Shown: positions 26,261 through 36,483, counted from the first letter of the stretch. The stretch: DNA of 64,000 nt from an uncultured Bacteroidales bacterium (GCA_903923925.1 CAIXZF010000039.1:1-64000), one strand, 5' to 3'. Translations and numbers: made by a program. Notes: generated by a model from the letters alone, not told the origin.

Positions 26261-26905
26261 ATGACTCTAAAAGAAAGATACAAAAGACTAATTGAATATT
26301 TCAGTGAGCATCAGCCGGAAGCAGAAACTGAGCTTATTTACAGAGATCCGTATCAATTAATTGTAGCTGTTATTTTATCAGCACAATGTACAGATAAACG
26401 TGTGAATATCATTACAGTACCATTTTTTGAACGTTTTCCGGAGGTTGAATTTCTGGCTGCAGCAAAACAGGAGGAAATATTTGAAATGATTAAAAGTTGT
26501 TCCTATCCGAATAATAAATCGAAGAATCTGCTAGGAATGGCTCAGATGCTACTAAGTGAATTCCATGGAGAAGTTCCGGAGGATGTTGATGAGTTACAAA
26601 AATTACCTGGAGTAGGGCGCAAAACTGCCAATGTTATAGCTTCTGTTGTATTTAATAAGCCAGCAATGGCTGTTGATACACATGTGTTTAGGGTTTCAGC
26701 GAGAATTGGTTTAACCATAGGAGCAAAAAATCCTTATCAAGCTGAGATACAGCTTATTAAACATATACCCGACGAAAAAATTCCCTTAGCACACCATTGG
26801 TTAATTCTGCATGGGAGGTATATATGCCAGTCAAGGAAACCAAAATGTGCGGAATGTGCTTTGACAGGACTATGTGATTACTATCAAAAGATTATTCCTG
26901 TTTAG
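26261..26905 (+). CDS. nth: endonuclease III
   Basis: DNA glycosylase/AP lyase for oxidised pyrimidines in base excision repair. 214 residues. The helix-hairpin-helix LPGVGRKTA carries the catalytic Lys121, and Asp139 (VDTHVFR) is the second catalytic residue. The C-terminal Cys-x6-Cys-x2-Cys-x5-Cys binds the [4Fe-4S] cluster. The gene is monocistronic or leads into bcp 77 bp downstream. Confidence 0.95.
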   Translation: MTLKERYKRLIEYFSEHQPEAETELIYRDPYQLIVAVILSAQCTDKRVNIITVPFFERFPEVEFLAAAKQEEIFEMIKSCSYPNNKSKNLLGMAQMLLSEFHGEVPEDVDELQKLPGVGRKTANVIASVVFNKPAMAVDTHVFRVSARIGLTIGAKNPYQAEIQLIKHIPDEKIPLAHHWLILHGRYICQSRKPKCAECALTGLCDYYQKIIPV

Positions 26906-26982
26906 GATTGTTTCTGTTTATGTTGAACAGTTCCGTGGAATATCTGTTTATTGAATACATAACCATTTAAAAATTAAGCAAG

Positions 26983-27435
26983 ATGACAACTCTGAAACCA
27001 GGAGATGAGGCTCCTGATATTAACGCAACAGATCAAAAAGGAAACAGCATATCTCTTAAAGATTATTCTGGGAAAAAGGTAGTTTTATATTTCTATCCGA
27101 AAGACAGTACACCAGGTTGTACGGCAGAAGCCTGCAGTTTGAGGGATAATTACGATCAATTGCTTGAAAAAGGGTACGTTGTTATAGGAGTAAGTGCAGA
27201 TAGCCAGGCATCTCACCAGAAGTTTATTGATAAATATGCACTTCCTTTCCCTTTGATTTCGGATGTTGATAAAAAAGTTATCAAGGATTACGGGGTCTGG
27301 GGGCCGAAAAAGTTTTTGGGAAAGACTTACGATGGTATCCACAGAACAAGCTTTATAATCTCAGAAGGTGGTGTAATTGAGGAAGTTATCACTAAGGTTG
27401 ATACAAAAAAACATAGTGAGCAGATTTTGAAGTAA
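26983..27435 (+). CDS. bcp: thiol peroxidase of the Bcp/PrxQ type
   Basis: Reduces peroxides using thioredoxin. The 150-residue protein has the peroxidatic Cys46 and the resolving Cys51 in STPGCTAEACSLRD, the five-residue spacing of PrxQ-alpha enzymes. It is cytoplasmic, with no signal peptide. It lies between nth and recA, a small cluster related to oxidative and DNA damage. Confidence 0.94.
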   Translation: MTTLKPGDEAPDINATDQKGNSISLKDYSGKKVVLYFYPKDSTPGCTAEACSLRDNYDQLLEKGYVVIGVSADSQASHQKFIDKYALPFPLISDVDKKVIKDYGVWGPKKFLGKTYDGIHRTSFIISEGGVIEEVITKVDTKKHSEQILK

Positions 27436-27457
27436 AAAAAATATTTATAAACAAGTC

Positions 27458-27512
27458 CGTTTTGGGGTGTTACTTCCGTCTATATTTATGGGTTGAAGTA
27501 AGACCCCAAACG
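27458..27512. terminator. long hairpin between bcp and recA
   Basis: The arm at 27458-27476 pairs with 27495-27512 (CGTTTTGGGGT... with ...ACCCCAAACG), with one bulge and one mismatch, over an 18-nt loop. It is followed by AATTTTAT, not a clean T-run. It probably ends bcp transcription; a role in recA regulation is possible. Confidence 0.5.
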
Positions 27513-27552
27513 AATTTTATAACATACTGTTAACTAATTAATTAAAAAAACA

Positions 27553-28563
27553 ATGGCAAAGGAGAACAATGAAAACAAGGAAAAGCTGAAGGCATTACAG
27601 CTTACCCTGGATAAAATTGAGAAGGCATATGGTAAGGGAGCCGTCATGAAATTAGGTGACGAAGCTATCGAGGCAATGGAATTTATTCCTACCGGATCAA
27701 TTGGTTTGGATGTGGCATTGGGTATTGGAGGCTTACCAAGAGGCAGGGTAGTTGAAATTTATGGTCCGGAGGCATCCGGTAAAACCTCACTAGCAATCCA
27801 TGTTATTGCTGAAGCGCAAAAACGAGGTGGCCTGGCCGCTTTTATTGATGCAGAGCATGCATTCGACAGGTTTTATGCACAAAAACTCGGCGTAGATATT
27901 GAGAATTTATACATTGCGCAACCAGATAATGGAGAGCAGGCATTGGAGATTACTGAAAACCTTATTCGGTCTGGTGCTTTAGATGTAATTGTAATCGACT
28001 CAGTAGCAGCACTTACACCCAAAAGTGAGATTGAAGGTGAAATGGGAGACTCCAAAGTTGGTTTACAGGCCAGACTGATGTCTCAGGCGCTGCGTAAGTT
28101 AACTGCCACAATTAGTAAGACGAATAGTACCTGTATTTTTATCAACCAGTTAAGGGAGAAAATCGGCGTAATGTTCGGCAATCCTGAGACCACAACAGGT
28201 GGAAATGCCTTGAAGTTTTATGCCTCTGTAAGGCTTGATATCAGGCGTATACAGCAGATAAAAGATGGTGAAAGCATTGTTGGTGGAAGAACCAGAGTGA
28301 AAGTTGTAAAAAACAAGGTAGCCCCACCATTCAAACAGGCAGAGTTTGATATAATTTATGGAGAAGGCATCTCAAAGTTAGGCGAGATTATTGATATAGG
28401 AACTGAGTTTGGCATCATAAAAAAAAGCGGATCCTGGTACAGTTACGGAGAAACCAAGCTTGGACAGGGCAGGGATGCTCTTAAACAGCTTTTGCAGGAC
28501 AATCCTGAACTGACTGCCGAACTTGAAATAAAAGTGATGGAAGCTCTCAGAACGAAGAAATAG
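27553..28563 (+). CDS. recA: recombinase RecA
   Basis: Strand-exchange ATPase of homologous repair. 336 residues, slightly shorter than E. coli RecA at the acidic C terminus. Walker [10 protein letters not shown] is at 71-79, and the DNA-binding loop regions and the [20 protein letters not shown] signature are intact. I see no palindrome resembling a LexA box upstream; the only structure is the hairpin at 27458-27512. The stop is 5 bp from the GTG of the next gene, which implies a shared transcript. Confidence 0.98.
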   Translation: MAKENNENKEKLKALQLTLDKIEKAYGKGAVMKLGDEAIEAMEFIPTGSIGLDVALGIGGLPRGRVVEIYGPEASGKTSLAIHVIAEAQKRGGLAAFIDAEHAFDRFYAQKLGVDIENLYIAQPDNGEQALEITENLIRSGALDVIVIDSVAALTPKSEIEGEMGDSKVGLQARLMSQALRKLTATISKTNSTCIFINQLREKIGVMFGNPETTTGGNALKFYASVRLDIRRIQQIKDGESIVGGRTRVKVVKNKVAPPFKQAEFDIIYGEGISKLGEIIDIGTEFGIIKKSGSWYSYGETKLGQGRDALKQLLQDNPELTAELEIKVMEALRTKK

Positions 28564-28568
28564 AGCAG

Positions 28569-30080
28569 GTGTCATTAAAAGAGGAACAGCTGAAAGTTGG
28601 TGCTTTTTTCACTCCGCTGGAGTGGGCAGTTTTTGCAATTGCTCAATCCGGTATTTTTGAAAAGTGGATTGAAGGGGCAACTATTTTCGATCCAACAATG
28701 GGAGAAGGAGGGCTTTTAGAAGCCCTCCTTCTTTATGGGCAGAGTAAAGGTGTAAATATCAATAAATTACCTGTTAATAATTTATATGGAGTTGAGCTGA
28801 ATACCGGTTTTTTCGTTGCATTTAAAAAAAGAATGCGTGATCAGTATTCCATAGAGTTTTCAGAAAATCAGTTTTTGAATAGCGATATATTATTCCTTAA
28901 ACAGGATTTAAAATTTGATATTCTTTTTGGAAATCCACCCTGGCAGAATTATGTTGATTTGCCTGAAGAATATAAATTAAGAGTTAAAGATAGTTTTTTT
29001 AAATATGGTTTGGTAGAGGATAGAAGGAAATTACTGCTTGGTGGTTCACGAATTGATATAGCAGCACTAATAATTCAGAAAACTATTTATTGCAATCTTA
29101 AAGCAGGCGGAGAAGCCTGGTTTTTCATGCCATTATCTTTATTGTTAAATGAAGGGGCAAGCATGCAATTCAGAAAATTCACTATTTGTGAAACCAGGTA
29201 TGCGCTAAGAAAAGTATATGATCTGGAGAAAGCTGAAGTATTTAAAGGGGTTAATACCAGGTATGGCCTGGTGAATTTTAAGAGGGATGCAATAACAAAT
29301 TATCCAGTTGATTATCAGTATTATAATAATGGAATTTTTGAGCAGCATTATGCCAGGCCATTATTGGATCCAACCAATTCGCTAAGCATTTTGCCGGAAA
29401 AAAAGGCGGACCCACTTAAGGATTTTAATTTAATAAAGATTCCAAAAAAATCGATTCCCCGACAAGGATTGAATACATGTGGAGCCAATGATATTTACTT
29501 TTTCGACAATTATAAACTTCTTGAAGGAGGATACTGCCAGATTTCGAATAGAAGGAATACATTAAGAGTTCCTCGGCAATTTGTATTCCCTCTTATCGAC
29601 AAAACGAATTTTAAAGAAGAACTCATTGTTCCGAAAAAATGGGTATTACTACCTTATACATTGGAAAATAAACCATTAGGAATGAATGAGTTATTAAAAT
29701 ATCCTACTCTGTTAGCCTATTTTAATTTGAAGAGGGAAATTTTGATTAAACGCAAAGGTCCATATATTAAGTCATTGATTAACAGGGGATTCTGGTGGGC
29801 ATTATTGGGAGTAGGGGAGTATAATTTTGCCTCTTTTAAGATAGTCTGGGAATCGTATGGGAGAAAGCTTTTTCTTCCAAAGATTTTTTCAGGACAATGG
29901 CAGGCAGGACAGTCGTTACAGTCGTTTATACCCTGCGAAAGCGAGGAGGAGGCAGATCGAATCTGCAAGGCACTTGGTGATAAGCAGATAATGGAATATT
30001 TATTATCGCTTAAAATGGATGGCACTATGAATTGGGCGCAGCCAGGGAAAATAAAGAAGTTGCTTATACTGGAGGATTGA
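28569..30080 (+). CDS. N6-adenine DNA methyltransferase-like protein coupled to recA
   Basis: 503 residues, GTG start 5 bp after recA. SAM-dependent methyltransferase motifs are visible in the order of gamma-type adenine enzymes: motif X GAFFTPLEWA (11-20), motif I FDPTMGEGG (40-48), acidic VEL near 76 (motif II) and motif IV NPPW (122-125). The remaining 370 residues would hold the target-recognition region. The protein resembles the methylase half of Eco57I/TaqI-type systems. No restriction endonuclease, specificity subunit or phage-defence gene is adjacent, so it appears solitary. Whether it modifies DNA or another substrate is unproven. Confidence 0.75.
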   Translation: MSLKEEQLKVGAFFTPLEWAVFAIAQSGIFEKWIEGATIFDPTMGEGGLLEALLLYGQSKGVNINKLPVNNLYGVELNTGFFVAFKKRMRDQYSIEFSENQFLNSDILFLKQDLKFDILFGNPPWQNYVDLPEEYKLRVKDSFFKYGLVEDRRKLLLGGSRIDIAALIIQKTIYCNLKAGGEAWFFMPLSLLLNEGASMQFRKFTICETRYALRKVYDLEKAEVFKGVNTRYGLVNFKRDAITNYPVDYQYYNNGIFEQHYARPLLDPTNSLSILPEKKADPLKDFNLIKIPKKSIPRQGLNTCGANDIYFFDNYKLLEGGYCQISNRRNTLRVPRQFVFPLIDKTNFKEELIVPKKWVLLPYTLENKPLGMNELLKYPTLLAYFNLKREILIKRKGPYIKSLINRGFWWALLGVGEYNFASFKIVWESYGRKLFLPKIFSGQWQAGQSLQSFIPCESEEEADRICKALGDKQIMEYLLSLKMDGTMNWAQPGKIKKLLILED

Positions 30081-30130
30081 TGCAATTATATTTCATCTTA
30101 CCTTTGAGAAGGAAAAGTTAAAACAAAAAA

Positions 30131-31168
30131 ATGATGAGACCTGTTTTTAAAGTTTTGATATTCAGTATATTGATAGGTATTTTTGCCTGTAAAGGTGGTA
30201 AAAATGAGGCACAAACACCATTACGCACAGATTTACCGCCGGAAATAGCAAAAGTAACTGCTCAGATTGGTGTGGACTCTCTGAATCCTGAACTTTATTA
30301 TCAGCGGGCACAGTTCTGGCTTGAGCATAAAGATGCCGGAAAGGCTATTGAAGATGCTAATCATGCAATACGCTTAAAACCAGGAAATTCAAAATATTAT
30401 GTTGCTCAGGCAGATGCTTATCTTGTAATGGGAAAGGCAAAATTATGCAGGGAAGCTCTACAGAAAGCCATTGATCTTAATAGTGAAGAGACTGAAGCCT
30501 ATTTAAAAATGGCAGAGTTAAATCTGTATTTTCGCGATTATACCCAGGTATTTATGTATGTTCAGAAGGCTTTGGATGTTGATCCCAATATTGCTAAGGC
30601 TCACTTTATCAGGGGATTTGCGTTCAAGGAAAGAGGTGATACTGTAGGTGCTATCAAGAGTTATCAGAAATCAATTGATCTGAACCAGAATTATTACGAA
30701 GCTTACATTCAACTGGGCATGTTGTACAGTGTAAAAAAGAACAAGCTAGCACTCGACTACCTTAATAATGCATTGAGAATAAAACCTTCAAGTGCTGAGG
30801 CGCTTTACTTTGAAGGGATGTATTACCAGGAAACTGACGATTTGAACAAGGCTCTTGAGTTGTACAATAAAATTGTTAAAACAGATCCGAATTATAAGTT
30901 TGCCTATTTTAATATGGGTTACATTCACATGTATTTTCTGAGAGTGTATGACAAAGCATGTCAGTATTTTACGAGTGCGATCCAAATTGATCCTGCCTAT
31001 GTTGAGGCCTATTATAATAGGGGATATTCACTTGAGCTTGCAGGAGATGTTGAGAAAGCCAGAACTGATTATAATAAAGCAATAGAATTGAGGCCGGGAT
31101 ATACGTTAGCACTAGCTGGACTAAAGCGACTTGACTCGGGTGATAAAACTATTAAGAAAACTAAGTAA
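30131..31168 (+). CDS. tetratricopeptide repeat lipoprotein
   Basis: 345 residues, signal peptide ending in IFAC with lipidated Cys20, then about eight TPR units filling residues 55-335 (repeating pattern such as YYQRAQFWLEHKDAGKAIED and YYNRGYSLELAGDVEKARTD). It should be anchored to an envelope membrane and act as a protein-interaction scaffold. The second Met (30134) is an equally possible start. It is 50 bp after the methyltransferase gene. Bacteroidota carry many such TPR lipoproteins, and the specific partner is unknown. Confidence 0.85.
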   Translation: MMRPVFKVLIFSILIGIFACKGGKNEAQTPLRTDLPPEIAKVTAQIGVDSLNPELYYQRAQFWLEHKDAGKAIEDANHAIRLKPGNSKYYVAQADAYLVMGKAKLCREALQKAIDLNSEETEAYLKMAELNLYFRDYTQVFMYVQKALDVDPNIAKAHFIRGFAFKERGDTVGAIKSYQKSIDLNQNYYEAYIQLGMLYSVKKNKLALDYLNNALRIKPSSAEALYFEGMYYQETDDLNKALELYNKIVKTDPNYKFAYFNMGYIHMYFLRVYDKACQYFTSAIQIDPAYVEAYYNRGYSLELAGDVEKARTDYNKAIELRPGYTLALAGLKRLDSGDKTIKKTK

Positions 31169-31188
31169 ATTGATTCAAATTTACTATT

Positions 31189-31974
31189 TCAGACAAAATC
31201 CCTGCGCAGAACGTTAAGTTCCTCAATCATTCTACTACCAAGTTTCACAAACTCCTCAAAAAGGGAAGGTATATTTTCAAAAATACCATTTCTGCTATCT
31301 TCTTCTATTTTTCGAATGAGATCGAGCAGGGTAGGTGCACCAAAATAACTTATAACACCTTTGAGGCTGTGAGCAGTTTCCCGCAACGACTTAAGATCAG
31401 TTTCAGCGATATGTTTCTCAAGTTTAATAATCCTTTCAGGATATTCTGTTAAATATAGATCGATAATCTCAAGTACGGTTTCTTTATCGAAATATTGAAA
31501 ATTATCGTCAAAGTACAATTTGTTGATGATGTTTTCCTGCATATTTGTGTTCTGATTATTAGTTATAGAACCTGATTTTTTTTCAGCAGATTCCTTGGCA
31601 ATTTTGCATCCATAAATTTTAAACAATACCTCAAAAAGATTTTGTTCATTAACAGGTTTTGGAATGTAATAATCAATACCGGAGGCCAGAATTCTTTCTT
31701 TGTCACCAGCTTGTACACTGGCAGTTACAGCAACTATAGGAGTATAAATTCCGAGCATATTCTCTTTGCGTCGAATTTTTTCTGAAGTTTCAATTCCATC
31801 AAAATCCGGAAGTGTGATATCCATCAGGATACAATCGAAAGGTTCGTCTTCAATTTTTCTCAGAGCTTCAGCGGCATTTCCTACAATAGAGAAATCCATT
31901 TTAAATTTCCTGAGGAAAGCGCTTAGGATTTTTTGGTTAATCTGATTATCTTCAACAACAAGTATATTTATCAT
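31189..31974 (-). CDS. response regulator receiver and HPt domain protein
   Basis: 261 residues. Receiver domain 1-122 with the phosphoacceptor Asp52 (LMDITLP) and Lys106 (PKPV). A linker of about 25 residues is followed by a histidine phosphotransfer domain at about 150-255 with His202 in ETAHSLKGV. It has no DNA-binding or output domain, so it should relay phosphate from a hybrid kinase. No kinase is directly adjacent; the PAS histidine kinase 6 kb away is a possible but unsupported partner. Confidence 0.9.
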   Translation of the reverse strand: MINILVVEDNQINQKILSAFLRKFKMDFSIVGNAAEALRKIEDEPFDCILMDITLPDFDGIETSEKIRRKENMLGIYTPIVAVTASVQAGDKERILASGIDYYIPKPVNEQNLFEVLFKIYGCKIAKESAEKKSGSITNNQNTNMQENIINKLYFDDNFQYFDKETVLEIIDLYLTEYPERIIKLEKHIAETDLKSLRETAHSLKGVISYFGAPTLLDLIRKIEEDSRNGIFENIPSLFEEFVKLGSRMIEELNVLRRDFV

Positions 31975-32074
31975 AATATATAGACATTACCAAATGGATG
32001 AAGTGCAAATATATAAAATCAATTAAACCAATCAACCTGATTTTATATTTCTATACTATTGAAATAATTCCAAA

Positions 32075-34471
32075 TCAAAGAAAAAGGATATTCCCGATCT
32101 GGTAAACAAGAAAGCTCACTGACCATGCTAAAAAAGTTGTATAACAGATTGAAAATAATGACCATTTCCAATTTCCAGATTCTTTTCTGATTGCAGCTAT
32201 TACAGCCATACAAGGGAAATAGATGAGAATAAACATCATAAATGAAAAGGCGACAACCGGATTAAAAACCTTTTTACCAAGTTTTGGACCATCGGTATAT
32301 GTTTGATCCTGAAGCTTATGTACAAGCGAAGTTTCCCCTGCATTTTTTGAGGGGTCAGCCTGGTACAGCACACCAATAGTACCAACCACAATTTCCTTTC
32401 CAGCAATTCCTGTTACAATTGCGACGCTCATTTTCCAGTCGAATCCCAGAGGAGCCATAACGGGTTCAATAAACTTGCCGATTTTGCCGATATATGAGTT
32501 TTGCTGATGCTGGGCCAGACTAGTTTCAGGATTTGATTCCCGAGGGAAGTAACCTAATGCCCATATAATTACAGAGGCAATGAGTATAATACCACCAATT
32601 TTTTTTAGGTATTGTTCGGCTCTATGCCACATGTGTTTTACAAGGCTTCTGGCAGTTGGAACGCGGTATGGTGGAAGTTCCATAACGAAGGGCATATCTT
32701 CCTTTCGGAATATTGTTTTCTTGAAAAGCAATGCTGATAAGGCTGCGATCACAACTCCAGTGAGATAAATAACAAATAATACAGTGCCCTGATAGGCTGT
32801 AAAAAATGCACTGATCAGAAGAATGTAAACGGGTAACCTGGCACTGCACGACATAAAAGGGTTTATGAGCATAGTAAGCAGGCGATCTCGGCGGCTTTCA
32901 ATGATTCTGGTAGATAAAATAGCAGGAACATTGCATCCGAATCCCATAAGCATTGGGATAAATGATTTACCATGAAGCCCTATTTTATGCATTGCCTTAT
33001 CCATAATAAAAACTGCCCTGGCCATATATCCACTGTCTTCCATCAGAGAGATAAACAAAAAGAGGATGAGAATATTCGGAAGAAAAACAATAACTCCACC
33101 AACTCCGCCAATTATTCCCTGAATAAGCAATTCTTTAAGCATTCCATTATTCATTGTTTTTTCAATAAAATGGGAAATGGCACCTACTCCTGCTTCTATC
33201 CATGCCTTTGGAAATTTTCCGATTTGAAAAGTAAAATAGAAGGAAAACCACATAAACGATATAAAGACAGGAATTCCCCATAGTTTATGCGTAAAAAAGA
33301 TATCGATAATTTCGCTTTTTTTTACAGTTTCTTCTTGTCCAGGTGTTAGTGTTTCTCTTAATGCCCCACCGATAAAGCCATACTTTGCATCGGTTACAAG
33401 CGATTCACATTCGCCAGAATACTCCTTTTCGATTCGTTTAATTTCTGCATCAACGGTTGATGCGATATCAGCTTCATTGGAACTTTCCCGAATACGCAGC
33501 CGCGCATCCATATCTTTCTCTAAAAGTTTTATTGCCAGAAATCTGGATGAGATTTTGTCGGTAAGAATGTAGTTCCCGGAAATTTTCAGTTTTTGCTGTA
33601 TGGCAGATATTGAATCTTCAAGTGGCTGACCATAGTTAATGTGGATATGACGCAAGGTTTCATCCCTATCGTCGAAAACTTCAATGATGCGTTCAAGAAG
33701 GCGGGTAATTCCTTTTCCTTTAGAACTAATCACAGGAACCACAGGTATACCAATTAATTTACCAAGCCTGTTATAGTTAAGTTTATTGCCGCTTTTCTGT
33801 AATTCATCATACATGTTGAGGGCCATGACTACTCTCACATCGAGGTCAATGAGTTGAGTAGTTAAATACAGATTTCTTTCAAGATTAGAACCGTCGACTA
33901 CATTAAGCACAATGTCGGGATAGCTTTCTGTAATGTATTTCCGTACGAAAAGTTCTTCGGGTGAATATGCCGATAATGAGTAAGTACCAGGTAAGTCGAT
34001 AAAGTTTATTGTGTATTCGCCAATTTTAAACCTGGCTTCTTTTGCGTCAACAGTAACTCCGCTGTAATTACCAACTCTTTCCCTTGAGCCAGAAGCATGA
34101 TTGAAAAGAGTTGTTTTGCCACAATTCGGATTACCAACTAAGGCAACATTAATAACTTTCCTGTGATCATGAGGAACCCTGTTATGGTGAAGAAGATCGA
34201 AAGTAGTAGGAAGCTGAAGAGTTTCTTCAGCTTCTGTACTTTGAGATCGTTCTGTAACAACTTCTATGTATTTTGCCTCTGAGTTCCGGAGAGAAACATT
34301 GTACCCAAGGATATTATACTCAATTGGGTCTTTAAGAGGAGCTTTCTTTACAACTCTGATTTCTTTACCAGGAATAAAACCCATTTCAATGATACGTTTT
34401 CGGAACGCTCCACGTCCTTTTACTTTGACTATCAGAGCGATATCGCCCTGTTCAAGATCAAAAAGGGTCAT
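32075..34471 (-). CDS. feoB: FeoA-FeoB fusion, ferrous iron transporter
   Basis: Inner-membrane Fe2+ importer of 798 residues. Residues 1-75 form a FeoA (SH3-like) domain fused to FeoB. The G domain has G1 GNPNCGKTT (113-121), G3 DLPGTYSLS (159-167) and G4 NMYD. The C-terminal half has the gate-type transmembrane helices with MLMGFGCNVPA. FeoA fused in front of FeoB is known in Bacteroidota. A TACATTTG candidate -7 element is 31 bp upstream at 34502-34509. Confidence 0.95.
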   Translation of the reverse strand: MTLFDLEQGDIALIVKVKGRGAFRKRIIEMGFIPGKEIRVVKKAPLKDPIEYNILGYNVSLRNSEAKYIEVVTERSQSTEAEETLQLPTTFDLLHHNRVPHDHRKVINVALVGNPNCGKTTLFNHASGSRERVGNYSGVTVDAKEARFKIGEYTINFIDLPGTYSLSAYSPEELFVRKYITESYPDIVLNVVDGSNLERNLYLTTQLIDLDVRVVMALNMYDELQKSGNKLNYNRLGKLIGIPVVPVISSKGKGITRLLERIIEVFDDRDETLRHIHINYGQPLEDSISAIQQKLKISGNYILTDKISSRFLAIKLLEKDMDARLRIRESSNEADIASTVDAEIKRIEKEYSGECESLVTDAKYGFIGGALRETLTPGQEETVKKSEIIDIFFTHKLWGIPVFISFMWFSFYFTFQIGKFPKAWIEAGVGAISHFIEKTMNNGMLKELLIQGIIGGVGGVIVFLPNILILFLFISLMEDSGYMARAVFIMDKAMHKIGLHGKSFIPMLMGFGCNVPAILSTRIIESRRDRLLTMLINPFMSCSARLPVYILLISAFFTAYQGTVLFVIYLTGVVIAALSALLFKKTIFRKEDMPFVMELPPYRVPTARSLVKHMWHRAEQYLKKIGGIILIASVIIWALGYFPRESNPETSLAQHQQNSYIGKIGKFIEPVMAPLGFDWKMSVAIVTGIAGKEIVVGTIGVLYQADPSKNAGETSLVHKLQDQTYTDGPKLGKKVFNPVVAFSFMMFILIYFPCMAVIAAIRKESGNWKWSLFSICYTTFLAWSVSFLVYQIGNILFL

Positions 34472-34544
34472 TATTCTAATTTAGATTAATTACAAACAGC
34501 GCAAATGTAAACAATTCTTTAATGCTTGTTTAGAATTTGTAGAA

Positions 34545-35921
34545 TCAGAGTCCATATTTATCGAGAAGGTAGATAAGTGCTGCGATGTATGCCGAACCCA
34601 ATTGTAACTCGCGTTCATGGACATTTTCCAGAACATCATTGGCTGAGTGATGAAAGTCGAAATAAATCTGACTATCATTTGAGAGTCCAATCAATGGAAC
34701 ATTAAGCGACTTTAGAAATGAAATATCGACTCCACCACCACCTTTTGTAAATTCACGGACTCCATATGGTTTAAAGAGTGTAACCCAGGATTGAAATCGA
34801 GCCAATTTTTCATCCGATGCATCCATTCCAAAACCAGAAGGATTAAATCCGCCACCATCAGATTCAATTGCAGCAAGATGTTTTTCATTCTTAATTTTCG
34901 CCAACTCTGCATATTTTCTACCGCCTCTTTGGTTCATTTCTTCGTCCATAAAGAATACACAGCGAATAGTATGTTTGGGTTTTATTCCACTTTCAAGCAG
35001 AATTCTGAGACTTTCCATGCTGTGAATAATACCAGCGCCATCGTCGTGGGCTCCTTCTCCAACATCCCAGGAATCAAGATGACCGCCAACAATAATTATA
35101 CTGTCAGGATATAATGAGCCTTTTATTTCACCGATAACATTGGCGGATTCTACATCTTCTCCAATGATAGTGGTTGATTTGAGAAAAACTGAAAGTTTGG
35201 GATCATCTAAAAGCCATTTGTCCAGAGTATCAGCTGAATTTGTGCTTACAGCAAAAGCTGGAATTCGGGGCTGAGTGGTATCATAACGCATAATACCTGT
35301 ATGAGGCAGGTCATTCTGAATCATTGTTAACGATCTGACAATTACAGCAACCGCGCCATATTTTGCAGCTGCTGAAGCACCTCTAACCCTTAATTCTGAA
35401 TTACTCCCGTATGCTTTTCCAGGTCTGAAATATGTATGATCCATCGGGCGTCTGAAAAAAACGACTTTGCCGGCAATTTTTTCAGTTCCAAGTTTCTGCA
35501 GATCGGAGATAGAATCAACAGCAATAATCTGACTATCAATTCCATTTTCGGGTGTTGAAATTGAACCGCCAAGAGAAATAACATCTATTTTTTTACTTCC
35601 AAGTTTCCGCGATTTTATTGTCGAAATTTCATCCTTTTTTCTCTCCCAGTTTGCAACCATACATTTCTGTACATAAACAGTGTCTAATCCAAGAGTTTCC
35701 AGTGTTTTTTTACTCCATTTAATTGCAAGTAAGGAATTTTTTGAACCTGCTACTCTTGGCCCGATTGATTTGGTGAGGTACTTGAGATTATTTATCCCAT
35801 AATGTTCAGAAAGAGCCCTGTCGAAAATCATTTTAATTTTAACAGAGTCGGTAGCCTGATTATTTCCAGCAAATGCAGAAAGAGAAACTAACGCAATTAT
35901 TAGTATTGAAAAATATTTCAT
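34545..35921 (-). CDS. M28-family zinc aminopeptidase, secreted
   Basis: 458 residues with a signal peptide ending near SAFAG. Residues about 120-250 hold a PA-like insert domain, and 255-458 the M28 catalytic domain. Zinc ligands and catalytic residues are visible: His281 (GGHLDSWDVG), Asp293 (AHDDGAG), Glu327/Glu328 (MDEEMN) and a late His in FDFHHSAND. It probably trims peptides in the periplasm or outside the cell. It lacks a T9SS sorting domain. Confidence 0.9.
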   Translation of the reverse strand: MKYFSILIIALVSLSAFAGNNQATDSVKIKMIFDRALSEHYGINNLKYLTKSIGPRVAGSKNSLLAIKWSKKTLETLGLDTVYVQKCMVANWERKKDEISTIKSRKLGSKKIDVISLGGSISTPENGIDSQIIAVDSISDLQKLGTEKIAGKVVFFRRPMDHTYFRPGKAYGSNSELRVRGASAAAKYGAVAVIVRSLTMIQNDLPHTGIMRYDTTQPRIPAFAVSTNSADTLDKWLLDDPKLSVFLKSTTIIGEDVESANVIGEIKGSLYPDSIIIVGGHLDSWDVGEGAHDDGAGIIHSMESLRILLESGIKPKHTIRCVFFMDEEMNQRGGRKYAELAKIKNEKHLAAIESDGGGFNPSGFGMDASDEKLARFQSWVTLFKPYGVREFTKGGGGVDISFLKSLNVPLIGLSNDSQIYFDFHHSANDVLENVHERELQLGSAYIAALIYLLDKYGL

Positions 35922-35940
35922 TCAGATGTTATTATAAATT

Positions 35941-36483
35941 TCAGATTGACTCGATGTAAGGATCCTCAGCAGGTTTTTCCACAAAAATTTGTTTATGAAT
36001 TGCTGCCGACATTTCGGCAATTCTCAGTCCCCAATGCGATTTAAAGAGTTCCGAACATTGAAAAACAGCATTTTCTTTTGCAGTATAAGTACTTTTCTGA
36101 TACAGAAAAAGAAAGTCTTTCAGGTCCTGGTAGATATCAGCACAATATTCTGAAACACTTAATTTCATTATTGTATCTTGCTGAGGATCAATCGGATGGA
36201 TATGAAAGAAAAGATCAGTTTTCCCAAATTTTGTCTTCAGGATATTGAATAATGTTTCCCATTCTTCTTCAAGAACAAACCTTTCAGAAAACTCCTCATT
36301 TTGGGGAATGATTTCAGGGAGAAGACTACCTTTAAGATAAAGTAGAGGAAGAACTTTATGGAGGTAATTGCGGATATCCACGATAGGATAATCATCAACT
36401 TTTTCCATAAAAAGGCAATAATCATGAGCAACAGTAATTAAATCAAGGACTTTACGGTTGAAAACTGGATCATCTGGATTCAT
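35941..36483 (-). CDS. DUF5063-family protein
   Basis: 180 residues, mainly alpha-helical and acidic, cytoplasmic, no membrane segment. The sequence matches my memory of the Bacteroidota DUF5063 family (helical, VAHDYCLFME near the N terminus, SEYCADIYQDLKDFL in the middle). Function unknown. It sits 19 bp upstream of the M28 peptidase gene on the same strand and could share its transcript. Confidence 0.75.
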   Translation of the reverse strand: MNPDDPVFNRKVLDLITVAHDYCLFMEKVDDYPIVDIRNYLHKVLPLLYLKGSLLPEIIPQNEEFSERFVLEEEWETLFNILKTKFGKTDLFFHIHPIDPQQDTIMKLSVSEYCADIYQDLKDFLFLYQKSTYTAKENAVFQCSELFKSHWGLRIAEMSAAIHKQIFVEKPAEDPYIESI

